Positions 43,906-53,513 of a stretch of 64,000 nucleotides of DNA are shown here, piece by piece; position 1 is the first letter of the stretch; each line of letters begins with the position of its first letter. Origin of the DNA: Planktosalinus lacus (lineage in GTDB: Bacteria; Bacteroidota; Bacteroidia; Flavobacteriales; Flavobacteriaceae). The translations under genes were made by a program, and so were the position numbers. The notes under the pieces were generated by a model. It was given only the letters and a program-made list of their open reading frames with translations, ran no database searches and was not told where the DNA came from. The stretch lies in NCBI RefSeq assembly GCF_014640155.1, contig NZ_BMGK01000007.1:124001-188000 (forward strand). Reading direction: 5' to 3'.

Positions 43906-45132
43906 CTAAATTGATTTTTTGGGAATGGAATCTATTTCAATTTTAAGGTCTTTGATGAATTTGAAGTAAGCATCCTTATGCTCTTCTTTGATTGGTTCAG
44001 CTGCCGGGAGTTTAATTGCATAGGGGTCTACTTGTTTTCCATGGTACCAAAATCTATAGCAAACGTGTGGTCCGGTAGCTAGCCCGGTACTTCCAACATA
44101 ACCAATGATCTCTCCTTGTTTTACACGTTGCCCTGCTTTTACTGCTCTTTTGGACATGTGTAGATACTGAGTTGAGTAGGTATTGTTGTGTTTAACTTTC
44201 ACGTAGTTACCATTTGCAGAAGTGTAAGCAGAGCGTTCAACTACACCGTTTGCGGTTGCCATAATAGGGGTTCCGTGAGGCGCAGCATAATCTGTTCCTA
44301 AGTGTGCTTTCCATCTTTTTTGGACAGGGTGAAAGCGTCGTTTAGTAAATCTGGAAGAGATTCTGGAATAGTTTAACGGGGCTCTTAAAAAGAAACTTCT
44401 AAGCGTATTTGCTTTTTCGTCATAATAGTCTGCCAATCCACTAATGCTGTCTGTGAGGTATTTGAATCCATAGTAGGGGCGTTCATTGTGATTGAGTAAA
44501 GTGGCTTCAACACTTTCTATTCCGGCATAAACAGTGTCATTAATATAATTTTCGTTGTAAATTATTTTAAAATTATCACCTTTTTGGAGTTTAAAGAAAT
44601 CAACTGTCCATTGGTAAACACTTGAGAGTTCGTGAACCAGGGCCTGACTCAATCCTTCGTCAGACATTGCTTGAGATAAAGATGAAGTTATTACTCCTGA
44701 AGCCGTTTTTCTTTTGGTAGTAATTGGTAATTTTTCATTATATGTAATGATACTGTCACTGAGTTTGATTACGGTATAATCAATGCGTGTGGGTTGATAA
44801 ATAAACACTTCGGCTTTGCTAAGTGAATCTTTTGATTTAAGTATTGTATAAGGCCTGCCAGCTCTTAAAAGTGCTACATCAATAGTATCTTTAACAGTAT
44901 TTACAATTGCATACACCTGAGCGGGTGAAACTCCGTGGCGATCCATAATAAATCCGAATGTTTCCCCTTTTTTGATGGTGTCTTTCACAACATTGTAATC
45001 ATTTAATATAAAACCAAATTCTTCGTAAATTTTTGGTTCTTCAATTTCTTTGATTTCAACATCATCAATAGTGTCGTTTTTACAGTTTATAAATAAAAGT
45101 GAGACTAAAAACAGGTAGGCAATTTTTTTCAA
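43906..45132 (-). CDS. M23 family murein endopeptidase-like lipoprotein, His-to-Cys variant
   Basis: A 408-residue envelope protein with a lipobox-like FINC (Cys17). The N-terminal half contains a LysM/OapA-like region (FGFIMDRHGVSPAQVYAI) and a second helper domain. The C-terminal LytM domain is at about 260-370. Metal motif HLGTD supplies His277 and Asp281, and LHMS gives His325. Where M23 enzymes normally have GPHLH, this one has GPHVC (His356, Cys358): the catalytic His is kept, while the second ligand is Cys. Last gene of a seven-gene minus-strand run, 11 nt after tryptophan dioxygenase. Confidence 0.87.
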   Translation of the reverse strand: MKKIAYLFLVSLLFINCKNDTIDDVEIKEIEEPKIYEEFGFILNDYNVVKDTIKKGETFGFIMDRHGVSPAQVYAIVNTVKDTIDVALLRAGRPYTILKSKDSLSKAEVFIYQPTRIDYTVIKLSDSIITYNEKLPITTKRKTASGVITSSLSQAMSDEGLSQALVHELSSVYQWTVDFFKLQKGDNFKIIYNENYINDTVYAGIESVEATLLNHNERPYYGFKYLTDSISGLADYYDEKANTLRSFFLRAPLNYSRISSRFTKRRFHPVQKRWKAHLGTDYAAPHGTPIMATANGVVERSAYTSANGNYVKVKHNNTYSTQYLHMSKRAVKAGQRVKQGEIIGYVGSTGLATGPHVCYRFWYHGKQVDPYAIKLPAAEPIKEEHKDAYFKFIKDLKIEIDSIPKKSI

Positions 45133-45143
45133 TTTGGTTAAAT

Positions 45144-46082
45144 TTAAAGGTTTGTTCCCCAGGTTTCAATTTCTTCACTGCTCCACAAACTTGGGAAAAA
45201 AATTCTCTTTTGGTATTTGGGATGCATGTATTTTGTCCAGTCACTTCCTCCGGTTGCTTCAACTTTCTTTTCTGGGTCCCCGCCAGATAAGTAATAGTTT
45301 GCAGCATCATAATGAGCCATAACCCAAGTGATATTTACGGTATAATCATAATGACGCATCGCTTTAATGAGCTTAGAGTCTTTTTGAACTTCTTCGGGGA
45401 GGGATTTAAATTTGGAGTATAGGTTTATTTTGTTATACTCTTCAGTAAAGGCTACAAATTCTACTTTATATTTTTCTTCAAATGCTTTGAGTAATTGAGA
45501 CTTTTTTCCGGTTTTGTAATCTTTTCCGGCAGCTTGCCAGTATAAATGATCTAAAGCATGGATATAAGGTGTGTTTCGGTCAATGGTTTTTCTGAAACGA
45601 TTGTCTATTAAATTAATCAATTCTGTAGATGCAAATTCAATTTTTCTGTATTGTGCACTCTGAAATCCGCTGGCAGGAGTAAGCGTCGTTCTAAACTTCA
45701 TATACTGTTCAGCCTCCATGCCTTCTCTCATTATATTGAATGATGAGGTAAGCATGTCAAAATACCGACTGATTCGCATTAACTTTGAGGAGAAAAAATC
45801 GGCAGACAGACGTTCATTATAAGCTACTTGCTCAATTTCCCATAAGATCATTTTAAATAGTAACTCGTTTATCTGGTGGTACATAATGAACACCATTTCA
45901 TCGGGAAGTGTAGTGCGTTGTATTTGAAGATTTAAAAGGGCGTCTGTTTGAATGTAATCCCAATAGGTTATTGGTTTTCCGTGAAGTAGACCTTCCAAAT
46001 GAACATTTAAATCTTGACCTATCCGGGAAAATTTATCTTCTAATTGTTCAATTAGTTCATTTGTTTTGGGAGACTGATTCAT
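45144..46082 (-). CDS. kynA: Tryptophan 2,3-dioxygenase
   Basis: A 312-residue haem enzyme opening the indole ring of tryptophan to N-formylkynurenine, the first step of the kynurenine pathway. Family motifs: TYWDYIQTDALLNLQ, MYHQINELLFKMILWEIEQV, RTTLTPASGFQSAQYRKIEF and YTVNITWVMAHYDAANYYL. Length is normal. Stop and start are 11 nt from the M23 gene and 3 nt from the DUF3108 gene. Other kynurenine genes (kynB, kynU) are not in this window. Confidence 0.95.
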   Translation of the reverse strand: MNQSPKTNELIEQLEDKFSRIGQDLNVHLEGLLHGKPITYWDYIQTDALLNLQIQRTTLPDEMVFIMYHQINELLFKMILWEIEQVAYNERLSADFFSSKLMRISRYFDMLTSSFNIMREGMEAEQYMKFRTTLTPASGFQSAQYRKIEFASTELINLIDNRFRKTIDRNTPYIHALDHLYWQAAGKDYKTGKKSQLLKAFEEKYKVEFVAFTEEYNKINLYSKFKSLPEEVQKDSKLIKAMRHYDYTVNITWVMAHYDAANYYLSGGDPEKKVEATGGSDWTKYMHPKYQKRIFFPSLWSSEEIETWGTNL

Positions 46083-46085
46083 CTA

Positions 46086-46859
46086 TTAATTTGCTAAAAT
46101 TTTAAACCAATGTTTTAAGCCTTTATATTCGTCTAGTTCTGCTACTATTGAACCTACGGCAAGGTCAGCAACAATTTTTAAAGGAATTTTATTGTTGTCA
46201 TCTGAAATCCAAACGGTTAAACTCTCTTTTTCTTTAAAAACACGACCTGATTCAACGTAGGGTCTAAAGACCAAAGTTTGAATTTTGCCAAATTTAGTTT
46301 TTATTACTTCTCTTCGCAAAAATTTTAACCTAAACTTGAAACTTTCATCCCCATAAAACATATTCACATCGGTATATTCACCCGGTTTAATATTTTGGGT
46401 GTTCACATTGTTTCTTAAATAATAAAATGTTGAAAGCATATCCTGAACTCCATCAGGAAATGAGAAAGTGTTTTTGGTGTTCTTTTTTCTGTCGTGCACC
46501 AGCGCCAGGTTGTTTTTATGATCAAAGTCGACCACGATGTCCCGAGTATGTCCCCCTTCATTAATATCTCTTACAAACCTGTATGGAATGTCTTTTTTCT
46601 TATCCATATAAGTTTCATAAAAATCTTCAACTTTAAAAAAGATTCTTGACAAACCGGTATTTTTACCATATCCTTTTACATGGTAAACTTCCTGGCCGTT
46701 TAAAATGGCATTGTCAACTTTGAGGGTTGCATAGCCGGCACTTAAAAAACCAGAATAGGAAACTTTGAATTTAAACCATTCGCCATCTTGAAAAGCTTTA
46801 TTTTGAGCACTTAGGTTAATAGAAATAAGAAACAATGTTATTTTAAACAGTAATTTCAT
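46086..46859 (-). CDS. DUF3108 domain exported protein
   Basis: A 257-residue protein with signal peptide MKLLFKITLFLISINLSAQN and a beta-rich DUF3108 domain (FKFKVSYSGFLSAGYATLKV; KSRTN-like DVNMFYGDESFKFRLKFLRR; ISDDNNKIPLKIVADLAVGS). The family is common in Bacteroidota and proteobacteria and has no settled function; it probably folds as an envelope barrel or lipocalin-like domain. It lies between the two aromatic dioxygenase genes, 3 nt ahead of kynA. Confidence 0.85.
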   Translation of the reverse strand: MKLLFKITLFLISINLSAQNKAFQDGEWFKFKVSYSGFLSAGYATLKVDNAILNGQEVYHVKGYGKNTGLSRIFFKVEDFYETYMDKKKDIPYRFVRDINEGGHTRDIVVDFDHKNNLALVHDRKKNTKNTFSFPDGVQDMLSTFYYLRNNVNTQNIKPGEYTDVNMFYGDESFKFRLKFLRREVIKTKFGKIQTLVFRPYVESGRVFKEKESLTVWISDDNNKIPLKIVADLAVGSIVAELDEYKGLKHWFKILAN

Positions 46860-46937
46860 AGGGCAGTTTTTAGTGTTTAAATGTCCAATGCAATTGTTAT
46901 TCCAAACTAAAATAACATTGTTCCTTTTGTGATTTAT

Positions 46938-48098
46938 TTATAAAGTGCCTCTTAGTGCTTGCTCTCTTTCGATAGATTCAAAAAGTGCTTTGAAATTTCC
47001 GGCTCCAAACCCTTTTGCACCCATTCGCTGAATGATTTCAAAAAATAAGGTCGGTCTGTCTTCGACCGGTTTTGTAAAAATTTGCAGAAGATAGCCTTCC
47101 TCATCAGCATCTACTAAAATGGAAAGCTTTTGCAACTCACTAATGTCTTCTTTCATAAATTCCATGTGTGAGCCCAATCTTCTTGGTATGTCATCATAAT
47201 AAGCTTGCGGTGGTGGTGGTAAAAACTCAACACCCCGCGCTCTCAATTGCGCCACTGTTTTGATAATATCGTCTGTGGCTACTGCTATATGCTGTACACC
47301 TGCACCTTCATAGAAGTCAATATACTCTTCGATTTGAGATTTTTTGGCAGCTTTTGCGGGTTCGTTTATTGGGAATTTAATTCTTCCGTTTCCGTTGCTC
47401 ATTACCTTGCTCATCAATGCTGAGTATTCGGTATGTATTTGTTTGTCGTCAAATGACAGAAAATTCACAAATCCCATTACATCTTCATACCATTTTACCC
47501 ATTGGTTCATTTCGCCCCAACCAACATTTCCTACCATATGGTCAATGAACTTTAAGCCAACAGGTTCAGGATTGTAATCAGATTTCCATTCAACATAACC
47601 TGGTAAAAAGACACCGTTGTAGTTTTTTCGCTCCACAAAGATGTGAACTGTTTCTCCATAAGTATAAATACCTGAGCGCACCACTTCACCGTGCTCATCT
47701 TTTTCTATTGTGGGTTGCATAAATGGTTTTGCACCTCGCTTGGTGGTTTCTTCAAAGGCTGAAGTTGCATCTTCTACCCAGAGGGCGATTACTTTAACGC
47801 CATCTCCATGTTTTGCTAAATGGTTATTGATGGGAGAATCGCTGGATAATGGAGTTGAAAGAACCAATCTGATTTTATCTTGTTTTAACACATAGGAAGC
47901 ACGCTCTCTGTTTCCGGTTTCCAGACCTGAATAGGCAAAGGATTGAAATCCGAAAGCTGTTTTATAGTAATGTGCTGATTGTTTCGCATTGCCCACATAA
48001 AATTCCACATAATCTGTTCCCAGTAAGGGTAAAAAATCTTGTGCTCCTTCAAATATCTTTTCGAGACCGTAGTCTACTGATTTTATTTCTTTACTCAT
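46938..48098 (-). CDS. hppD: 4-Hydroxyphenylpyruvate dioxygenase
   Basis: A 386-residue Fe(II) enzyme converting 4-hydroxyphenylpyruvate to homogentisate in tyrosine catabolism. Two vicinal-oxygen-chelate halves are visible. Iron ligands lie in FIDHMVGNV (His), GAGVQHIAVATDDI (His) and PTLFFEIIQRMGAKGFGAGN (Glu), the last being the C-terminal signature. It follows hmgA by 27 nt on the same strand, so the two act in sequence and should be co-transcribed. Confidence 0.96.
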   Translation of the reverse strand: MSKEIKSVDYGLEKIFEGAQDFLPLLGTDYVEFYVGNAKQSAHYYKTAFGFQSFAYSGLETGNRERASYVLKQDKIRLVLSTPLSSDSPINNHLAKHGDGVKVIALWVEDATSAFEETTKRGAKPFMQPTIEKDEHGEVVRSGIYTYGETVHIFVERKNYNGVFLPGYVEWKSDYNPEPVGLKFIDHMVGNVGWGEMNQWVKWYEDVMGFVNFLSFDDKQIHTEYSALMSKVMSNGNGRIKFPINEPAKAAKKSQIEEYIDFYEGAGVQHIAVATDDIIKTVAQLRARGVEFLPPPPQAYYDDIPRRLGSHMEFMKEDISELQKLSILVDADEEGYLLQIFTKPVEDRPTLFFEIIQRMGAKGFGAGNFKALFESIEREQALRGTL

Positions 48099-48125
48099 GG
48101 TTTGTATTGTTTTATTTTAAGTTTT

Positions 48126-49286
48126 TTATTTTTCCAACCAGGATTGGTAATAGGTTTCGTCTGCAATTTTCATGGCTTCATCGGTAAGCATCAAAGGTTT
48201 AAAGGTGTCAACCATTACAGCGAGTTCTTTAGTTTCTTTTTTACCGATACTTCCTTCATAAGTTCCCGGATGTGGGCCGTGTGGTATTCCTGCAGGGTGC
48301 AATGAAATATTACCCGGTTTTACTCCTGTTCTGCTCATAAAATCACCATCAACATAATACAAGACCTCATCGCTGTCTATATTGCTGTGATTGTATGGGG
48401 CCGGAATTGATTGAGGGTGGTAATCATAGAGTCTTGGAACAAAAGAGCAAACCACAAAAGCGTCGGTTTCAAATGTTTGATGCACCGGTGGTGGTTGATG
48501 GATACGCCCTGTTATCGGTTCAAAATCGTGAATGGAAAAGGCATATGGAAAATTATAACCATCATAACCCACCACATCAAAAGGGTGTGTAGCATAGACC
48601 ATCTCAAATAGCTCGTCTCTTTTTTTAACCTTAATTAAAAATGCTCCTTTTTCGTCATAATTTTCAAGCTCTTCCGGCTTCCTGAGGTCTCTTTCACAGA
48701 AAGGAGAATGTTCCAGTAATTGACCAAACCAGTTTCTGTATCTTTTGGGTGTGTAAATGGGTCTTCTGGACTCCACTATAAACAAACGGTTATCGTCTGT
48801 GTCAAAATCTATTTTGTAGATTATTCCACGCGGAATTAAAAGATAATCGCCGTATTTGAAGTCCAGGTTTCCTAAAAAGGTTCGAAGTTTTCCTGAGCCT
48901 TTATGCACAAAAAACAGCTCGTCTGCATCTGTATTTTTATAAAAATAATCTTGTGTTTTATTTTGTGGGGCCGCCAGGGTGATATGACAATCGCTGTTTG
49001 TCATAACAATTTTTCGGCTTTCCAGATAATCCATTTCAGGTTTGACATCAAATCCAAACAATTTATAGGACTGCAAGTTGTTTGGATTGACAATTTTAGG
49101 AGCAGCGCTGTATTGTTTTTTTATTTCTTTTACCTGGGTAGGCCGGTGAATGTGATACATGTTTGAATACATTCCGTCAAAACCGATAGTTCCAAACAGT
49201 TGTTCGTAATAAAGCTCACCGTTGGGTTTTCTGAATTGAGTATGTCTTTTTGGAGGTATTTTTCCTAATTTATGATAGAACGGCAT
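48126..49286 (-). CDS. hmgA: Homogentisate 1,2-dioxygenase
   Basis: A 386-residue cupin-type Fe(II) dioxygenase cleaving homogentisate to maleylacetoacetate. Recognisable stretches are MPFYHKLGKIPPKRHTQFRK, YEQLFGTIGFDGMYSNMYHI, and the metal region HPAGIPHGPHPGTYEGSIGK. The start at 49286 (MPFYHK) matches the usual N-terminus; a frame from 49307 adds seven residues. It leads the tyrosine-degradation pair. Maleylacetoacetate isomerase and fumarylacetoacetase are not in the window. Confidence 0.94.
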   Translation of the reverse strand: MPFYHKLGKIPPKRHTQFRKPNGELYYEQLFGTIGFDGMYSNMYHIHRPTQVKEIKKQYSAAPKIVNPNNLQSYKLFGFDVKPEMDYLESRKIVMTNSDCHITLAAPQNKTQDYFYKNTDADELFFVHKGSGKLRTFLGNLDFKYGDYLLIPRGIIYKIDFDTDDNRLFIVESRRPIYTPKRYRNWFGQLLEHSPFCERDLRKPEELENYDEKGAFLIKVKKRDELFEMVYATHPFDVVGYDGYNFPYAFSIHDFEPITGRIHQPPPVHQTFETDAFVVCSFVPRLYDYHPQSIPAPYNHSNIDSDEVLYYVDGDFMSRTGVKPGNISLHPAGIPHGPHPGTYEGSIGKKETKELAVMVDTFKPLMLTDEAMKIADETYYQSWLEK

Positions 49287-49345
49287 AAAGAGTTGTTTTG
49301 CTAACAAATATCGGAAAAAAATAATAGAATTTTATTAAGATTTCA

Positions 49346-51574
49346 CTAAAACCAAAAGCCCAAACTTACATACCAGTTGCTTTGTTTTATTTCGGTAGAG
49401 TAGGAATAAAAAACTTCAATGGGACCTATAAAACTTTCTGACGCAAGACCAAGAGCATAGCCTCTGTGGGGGATACTGTCTATCCAGGCTGTTGATTCAA
49501 AAAGTTTATCACCAACATTAGCAATATTTGCTACCGCAGATACGTATGTTTTTTTATAAAACTGATAATCCATTCGCAAAGTAGATTTTAGAAACGTATC
49601 ACCTCTGAAGCTGAATGCATCATAACCATACATGTGGATAAAATTATTGACAGGTTGAAAACCATACCCTCCTACAAAAAAGTCAAGTGTGCTGGTGCCT
49701 TCTCCTCCAATCTTAAAACCACCTTCTGAAGTTAAGCTCAATGATAAATTTGAAAAGGGACTGAATGTATATCCAATGGTGGCTTTTGCTATTGAAAATT
49801 GATCAAAAGAGGAGTCATTTAAGCCGGTTGCAAATGCATAAAAATTAAAGTTACCATCAAATAAAATCCCTTTTTTTGGAAAATATTTATTGTCTCTTGA
49901 ATCAAGTACTAAGTACCCATAAGCACTGTAATAATTTGTGTCTTCAAAAATTCCGTTATTATTTTGATTGGTATTTTGAAGTGTATTTGACTTAAAAAGT
50001 AAATATTTATGTTCTGCACCTAAACCCAAAGAAAAAATTTGTTGGAACAAGGTTTGAACATAAAACTGATTGGTGAAGTCTTCATGTCTTACTTCAATAT
50101 TTGCTACAGAATTTATCCCGTCAACAATTTCAGGTGGAAACAACTCAAAAGGCACATTTTTTTTAAAATTATTATACCTTGATCTCACACCCACACTCCA
50201 GTAAAAGCCTTTGTCAATGTAATAGTTAAAGTTATACCTAATATTGTCTCCCAAAATCAAATCTAATGATGCAATATCATTTTTCTGCAACAAACGTTTT
50301 TGGGTAATATTAATCAGAGCTGCACTTTTGTATAAATCATCATAGTGAATACCAAGCCTTAATAGTGTGCGTGACTTGGTTTCAGATAGTTGTAACTCTA
50401 GTATGTTTTCTTCATCCTGGTTTTCTTTCAAAAAATAATTAATCTGATTGAAATTTCCGGTGGCGGTCAGGTTATTAATTCCTTCACTAAATTTTTGATA
50501 AGTAGTGTTTATGGGTGTTTTTAGCTTCAATTTACCTAAAATATAAGCACGGGTGTAGTTTTTATTCCCGGAAATATCTACATCATCAATTTTTAGGCTA
50601 TCTGATTTCGGTTTTTTTACAATTTTTCTTTCAGTTGATATCTGTCTGGCTGCAAGCGCCTTCAGTTCTTCACTATAAAGTTTTGCTTCTTTTCTTCCCG
50701 CCTCAATGATTTCATTTCCTTTATCAAATGAAATTACAGAAAAATTTTTGATATCAGGGTGGATATAGATATCTGTTAATTTACTTTTTGTTTTCATGTC
50801 TTTGATGGTTCTGTAGTTGTTTATTTGAACCAACACGTCAATAGCTGATTTTAAACCTTCGCGCGTAAGTAAACTGTCTTGAACATCAATACCAATAATG
50901 ACATCAGCGCCCATTTTTTTAACTTCTTGTATAGGGTAATTATTGGTAACACCACCGTCAATCAATAATTGCCCATTGATTTCTAAGGGACTGAATAAGG
51001 ATGGCAACGCGCCACTTGCTGACATAGCTTGTGGTAAATAACCTTTATTAAGCATAACAGAGGCGCCTGTTTCAACGTTAGTGGCTATACAGAAAAAAGG
51101 AGTTGGGAGCATTGAAAAATCATCTACATCACTAACGTGCTCAGTGAGTTTTGAAAGTAAATTGAAAAGGTTTTGCCCTTTTGAAAGTGAAGTGGGAAAT
51201 GAAATTTTAAACCCATCAAAAGGTAAAGAAATGGCATACTTTTCTGAGTCGTTTTTTTCATAAAAAGTTTTAGCTGCTCTTGGAAGGTTGTCTTGAATCA
51301 ACTCGTCAAAATCAATAACTTTAAAAATCGAATCCAGCTCTTTTGCTGTATAGCCGGCGGCATACAAACCTCCAATAATTGCTCCCATACTTGTGCCGCC
51401 AATATAATCTATCCGAACCCCTGCTTTTTCTATTTCTTCAAGTACACCAATATGAGCAAGACCTTTGGCGCCACCACCACTCAATACTAGCCCCACTTTC
51501 ACATCTTCCTGTTGCTGAGCAGAAGAAAAAGTTAGAGAAAATACTAATAAAATAAGTGTTAGAACACGTTTCAT
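49346..51574 (-). CDS. Patatin-like phospholipase fused to a surface-antigen beta-barrel
   Basis: A 742-residue PlpD-like (type Vd-like) protein. Signal peptide MKRVLTLILLVFSLTFSSAQ; patatin domain (about 25-300) with glycine-rich loop SGGGAKGLAHIGVLE, Ser nucleophile in GGTSMG, and catalytic Asp in IDGGVTNNYP. A POTRA-like region follows (about 335-410, VDISGNKNYTRAYILGKLKL) and then a BamA/TpsB-type barrel (about 410-742) ending in YVSLGFWF. Its ATG overlaps the stop of uvrC by four bases (ATGA), so the two are translationally coupled. Confidence 0.9.
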   Translation of the reverse strand: MKRVLTLILLVFSLTFSSAQQQEDVKVGLVLSGGGAKGLAHIGVLEEIEKAGVRIDYIGGTSMGAIIGGLYAAGYTAKELDSIFKVIDFDELIQDNLPRAAKTFYEKNDSEKYAISLPFDGFKISFPTSLSKGQNLFNLLSKLTEHVSDVDDFSMLPTPFFCIATNVETGASVMLNKGYLPQAMSASGALPSLFSPLEINGQLLIDGGVTNNYPIQEVKKMGADVIIGIDVQDSLLTREGLKSAIDVLVQINNYRTIKDMKTKSKLTDIYIHPDIKNFSVISFDKGNEIIEAGRKEAKLYSEELKALAARQISTERKIVKKPKSDSLKIDDVDISGNKNYTRAYILGKLKLKTPINTTYQKFSEGINNLTATGNFNQINYFLKENQDEENILELQLSETKSRTLLRLGIHYDDLYKSAALINITQKRLLQKNDIASLDLILGDNIRYNFNYYIDKGFYWSVGVRSRYNNFKKNVPFELFPPEIVDGINSVANIEVRHEDFTNQFYVQTLFQQIFSLGLGAEHKYLLFKSNTLQNTNQNNNGIFEDTNYYSAYGYLVLDSRDNKYFPKKGILFDGNFNFYAFATGLNDSSFDQFSIAKATIGYTFSPFSNLSLSLTSEGGFKIGGEGTSTLDFFVGGYGFQPVNNFIHMYGYDAFSFRGDTFLKSTLRMDYQFYKKTYVSAVANIANVGDKLFESTAWIDSIPHRGYALGLASESFIGPIEVFYSYSTEIKQSNWYVSLGFWF

Positions 51575-53367
51575 TTTAATGATTTATAATGGGCTATTAC
51601 TTTTTGAGCCCTTTTGTTACCTATTATTTCAGCTAGTTCTTTATAAGAAGCTCCGGCTATTCGTTTGGCACTTTTAAAATGTTTCAAAAGATCAATGATT
51701 GTTTTCTCTCCGATTCCGGGGATGGATTCCATTTCGGTTTTTAACGCTTCATTGCTTCTTTTATTTCGGTGGAATGTGATTCCAAACCGGTGAGCCTCAT
51801 TCCGTAACTGCTGAATGATTTTCAGGGTTTCCGATTTTTTATCTAAATATAAAGGAATTGAATCGTTCGGAAAAAACAATTCTTCCAGTCTTTTTGCAAT
51901 TCCTACGATAGCAATTTTTCCGCGTAAGCCCAATTTCTCAAGGCTTTTTAATGCTGAATTTAACTGTCCCTTCCCTCCATCTATGATGATTAGTTGTGGT
52001 AATGGTTGCTTCTCTTCCAGCAATCTTTTATAACGTCTGTAAACCACTTCTTCCATAGACGCAAAATCATCGGGTCCTGTTACAGTTTTTATGTTATATT
52101 TTCTATAATCTTTCTTACTGGGTTTTCCATTTTTGAAAACTACACAAGCCGCCACGGGATTGCTGCCTTGTATATTTGAATTGTCAAAACACTCAATATG
52201 TCGGGGTTCCTCAGACAGTCTTAAGTCTTTTTTCATTTGAGCCATAATGCGATTTTCATGGCGGTTGGGATCGGTTATCTTAATTTGTTTAAACCGTTCC
52301 ATCCGGTAATATTTCGCATTGCGTACAGATAATTCTAAAATACTTTTTTTATCACCCAATTGGGGGACATGAACTTTGATATTTTCTCCCATCTCCACTT
52401 CAAAAGGTACATAAATTTCTTTGGATTGAGATTGAAAACGCTGTCTTATTTCAATGATAGCAAGTTCGAGTAATTCTTTATCGGTTTCATCTAGTTTTTT
52501 CTTGATTTCCAAAGTGTGTGACCTGATGATACTACCAAATGAAATTTGTAAAAAGTTGACATATCCATAACTTTCGTCAGACACAATAGAGAACACATCT
52601 ACATTATTGATTTTTGGGTTGACGATGGTTGATTTAGACTGATAATTTTCAAGGATTTCAATTTTTTCTTTGAGTCGTTGGGCGTCTTCAAAGTGCAAAT
52701 TTTCAGCATATCGTTTCATTTGTTTTCTAAAACGTTGCAATGAGTCTTTGAAATTTCCTTTTACAATCTGCCTTATGGCTTCGATGTTTTCGTGATAGTC
52801 TTTTTCACTTTGCTTATTTTCACAGGGAGCCAGGCAATTACCAATGTGATACTCCAGGCAAACCTTATATTTCCCGGCATTGATTTTATCCTGTGAAAGA
52901 TCATAGTTGCAGGTTCTTAAAGGATACAAGCCTTTGATTAAATCAAGGAGTGTTTGCACGGTTTTCATACTTGTGTAAGGACCAAAATATTCTGAGCCGT
53001 CTTTAATCATTCTTCGGGTAGGGAAAACTCTTGGAAAGCGTTCATTTTTAATGCAAATCCAAGGGTAGGATTTGTCGTCTTTCAACAACACATTGTACCG
53101 GGGTTGGTATTTTTTGATGAAGTTGTTTTCAAGTAACAAGGCGTCAGTCTCAGAATCTACCACGATGTGTTTGATTTCATTGATTTTTTTCACCAGCAGA
53201 CGAGTGCGGGCATTGTCGTGGTTTTTATTGAAATAAGAGCTTACCCGTTTTTTTAAGTTTTTGGCTTTACCTACATACAGGATTTTCCCGTTCTTATCAT
53301 AATATTGATACACCCCGGGGCTGTTGGGAAGAGTTGAAATCTGAATTTCTAAAGCCGTTTTTTCCAT
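51571..53367 (-). CDS. uvrC: UvrABC excinuclease subunit C
   Basis: A 598-residue nucleotide-excision repair endonuclease. An N-terminal GIY-YIG domain (SPGVYQYYDKNGKILYVGKA) performs the 3' cut. A UVR helix pair (YAENLHFEDAQRLKEKIEIL, about 205-240) binds UvrB. The RNase H-like 5' nuclease follows (IECFDNSNIQGSNPVAACVV; IIDGGKGQLNSAL), and C-terminal HhH motifs (ESIPGIGEKTIIDLLKHFKS) end the protein. First gene of the long minus-strand run; the patatin gene overlaps its stop. Confidence 0.96.
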   Translation of the reverse strand: MEKTALEIQISTLPNSPGVYQYYDKNGKILYVGKAKNLKKRVSSYFNKNHDNARTRLLVKKINEIKHIVVDSETDALLLENNFIKKYQPRYNVLLKDDKSYPWICIKNERFPRVFPTRRMIKDGSEYFGPYTSMKTVQTLLDLIKGLYPLRTCNYDLSQDKINAGKYKVCLEYHIGNCLAPCENKQSEKDYHENIEAIRQIVKGNFKDSLQRFRKQMKRYAENLHFEDAQRLKEKIEILENYQSKSTIVNPKINNVDVFSIVSDESYGYVNFLQISFGSIIRSHTLEIKKKLDETDKELLELAIIEIRQRFQSQSKEIYVPFEVEMGENIKVHVPQLGDKKSILELSVRNAKYYRMERFKQIKITDPNRHENRIMAQMKKDLRLSEEPRHIECFDNSNIQGSNPVAACVVFKNGKPSKKDYRKYNIKTVTGPDDFASMEEVVYRRYKRLLEEKQPLPQLIIIDGGKGQLNSALKSLEKLGLRGKIAIVGIAKRLEELFFPNDSIPLYLDKKSETLKIIQQLRNEAHRFGITFHRNKRSNEALKTEMESIPGIGEKTIIDLLKHFKSAKRIAGASYKELAEIIGNKRAQKVIAHYKSLK

Positions 53368-53473
53368 CAGTGTAAAGGTAGAAAATAGATGTTAGACGTG
53401 AGATATTAGATATGAGATTTTCAGAAAATCAAAATGTTACCACACAATTAAAATTTTTGTATTTTGTCCATGC

Positions 53474-53512
53474 CAATTGGAATTTGGGATTTTTATTTTG
53501 GAATTTTTAAAG
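53474..53512 (+). repeat. TTGGAATTTGGGA-type intergenic repeat half
   Basis: CCAATTGGAATTTGGGATTT followed by ATTTTGGAATTTTT resembles the right arm at about 13768-13788 upstream of recQ. It directly precedes the YraN start. Confidence 0.45.
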
Positions 53513-53513
53513 A

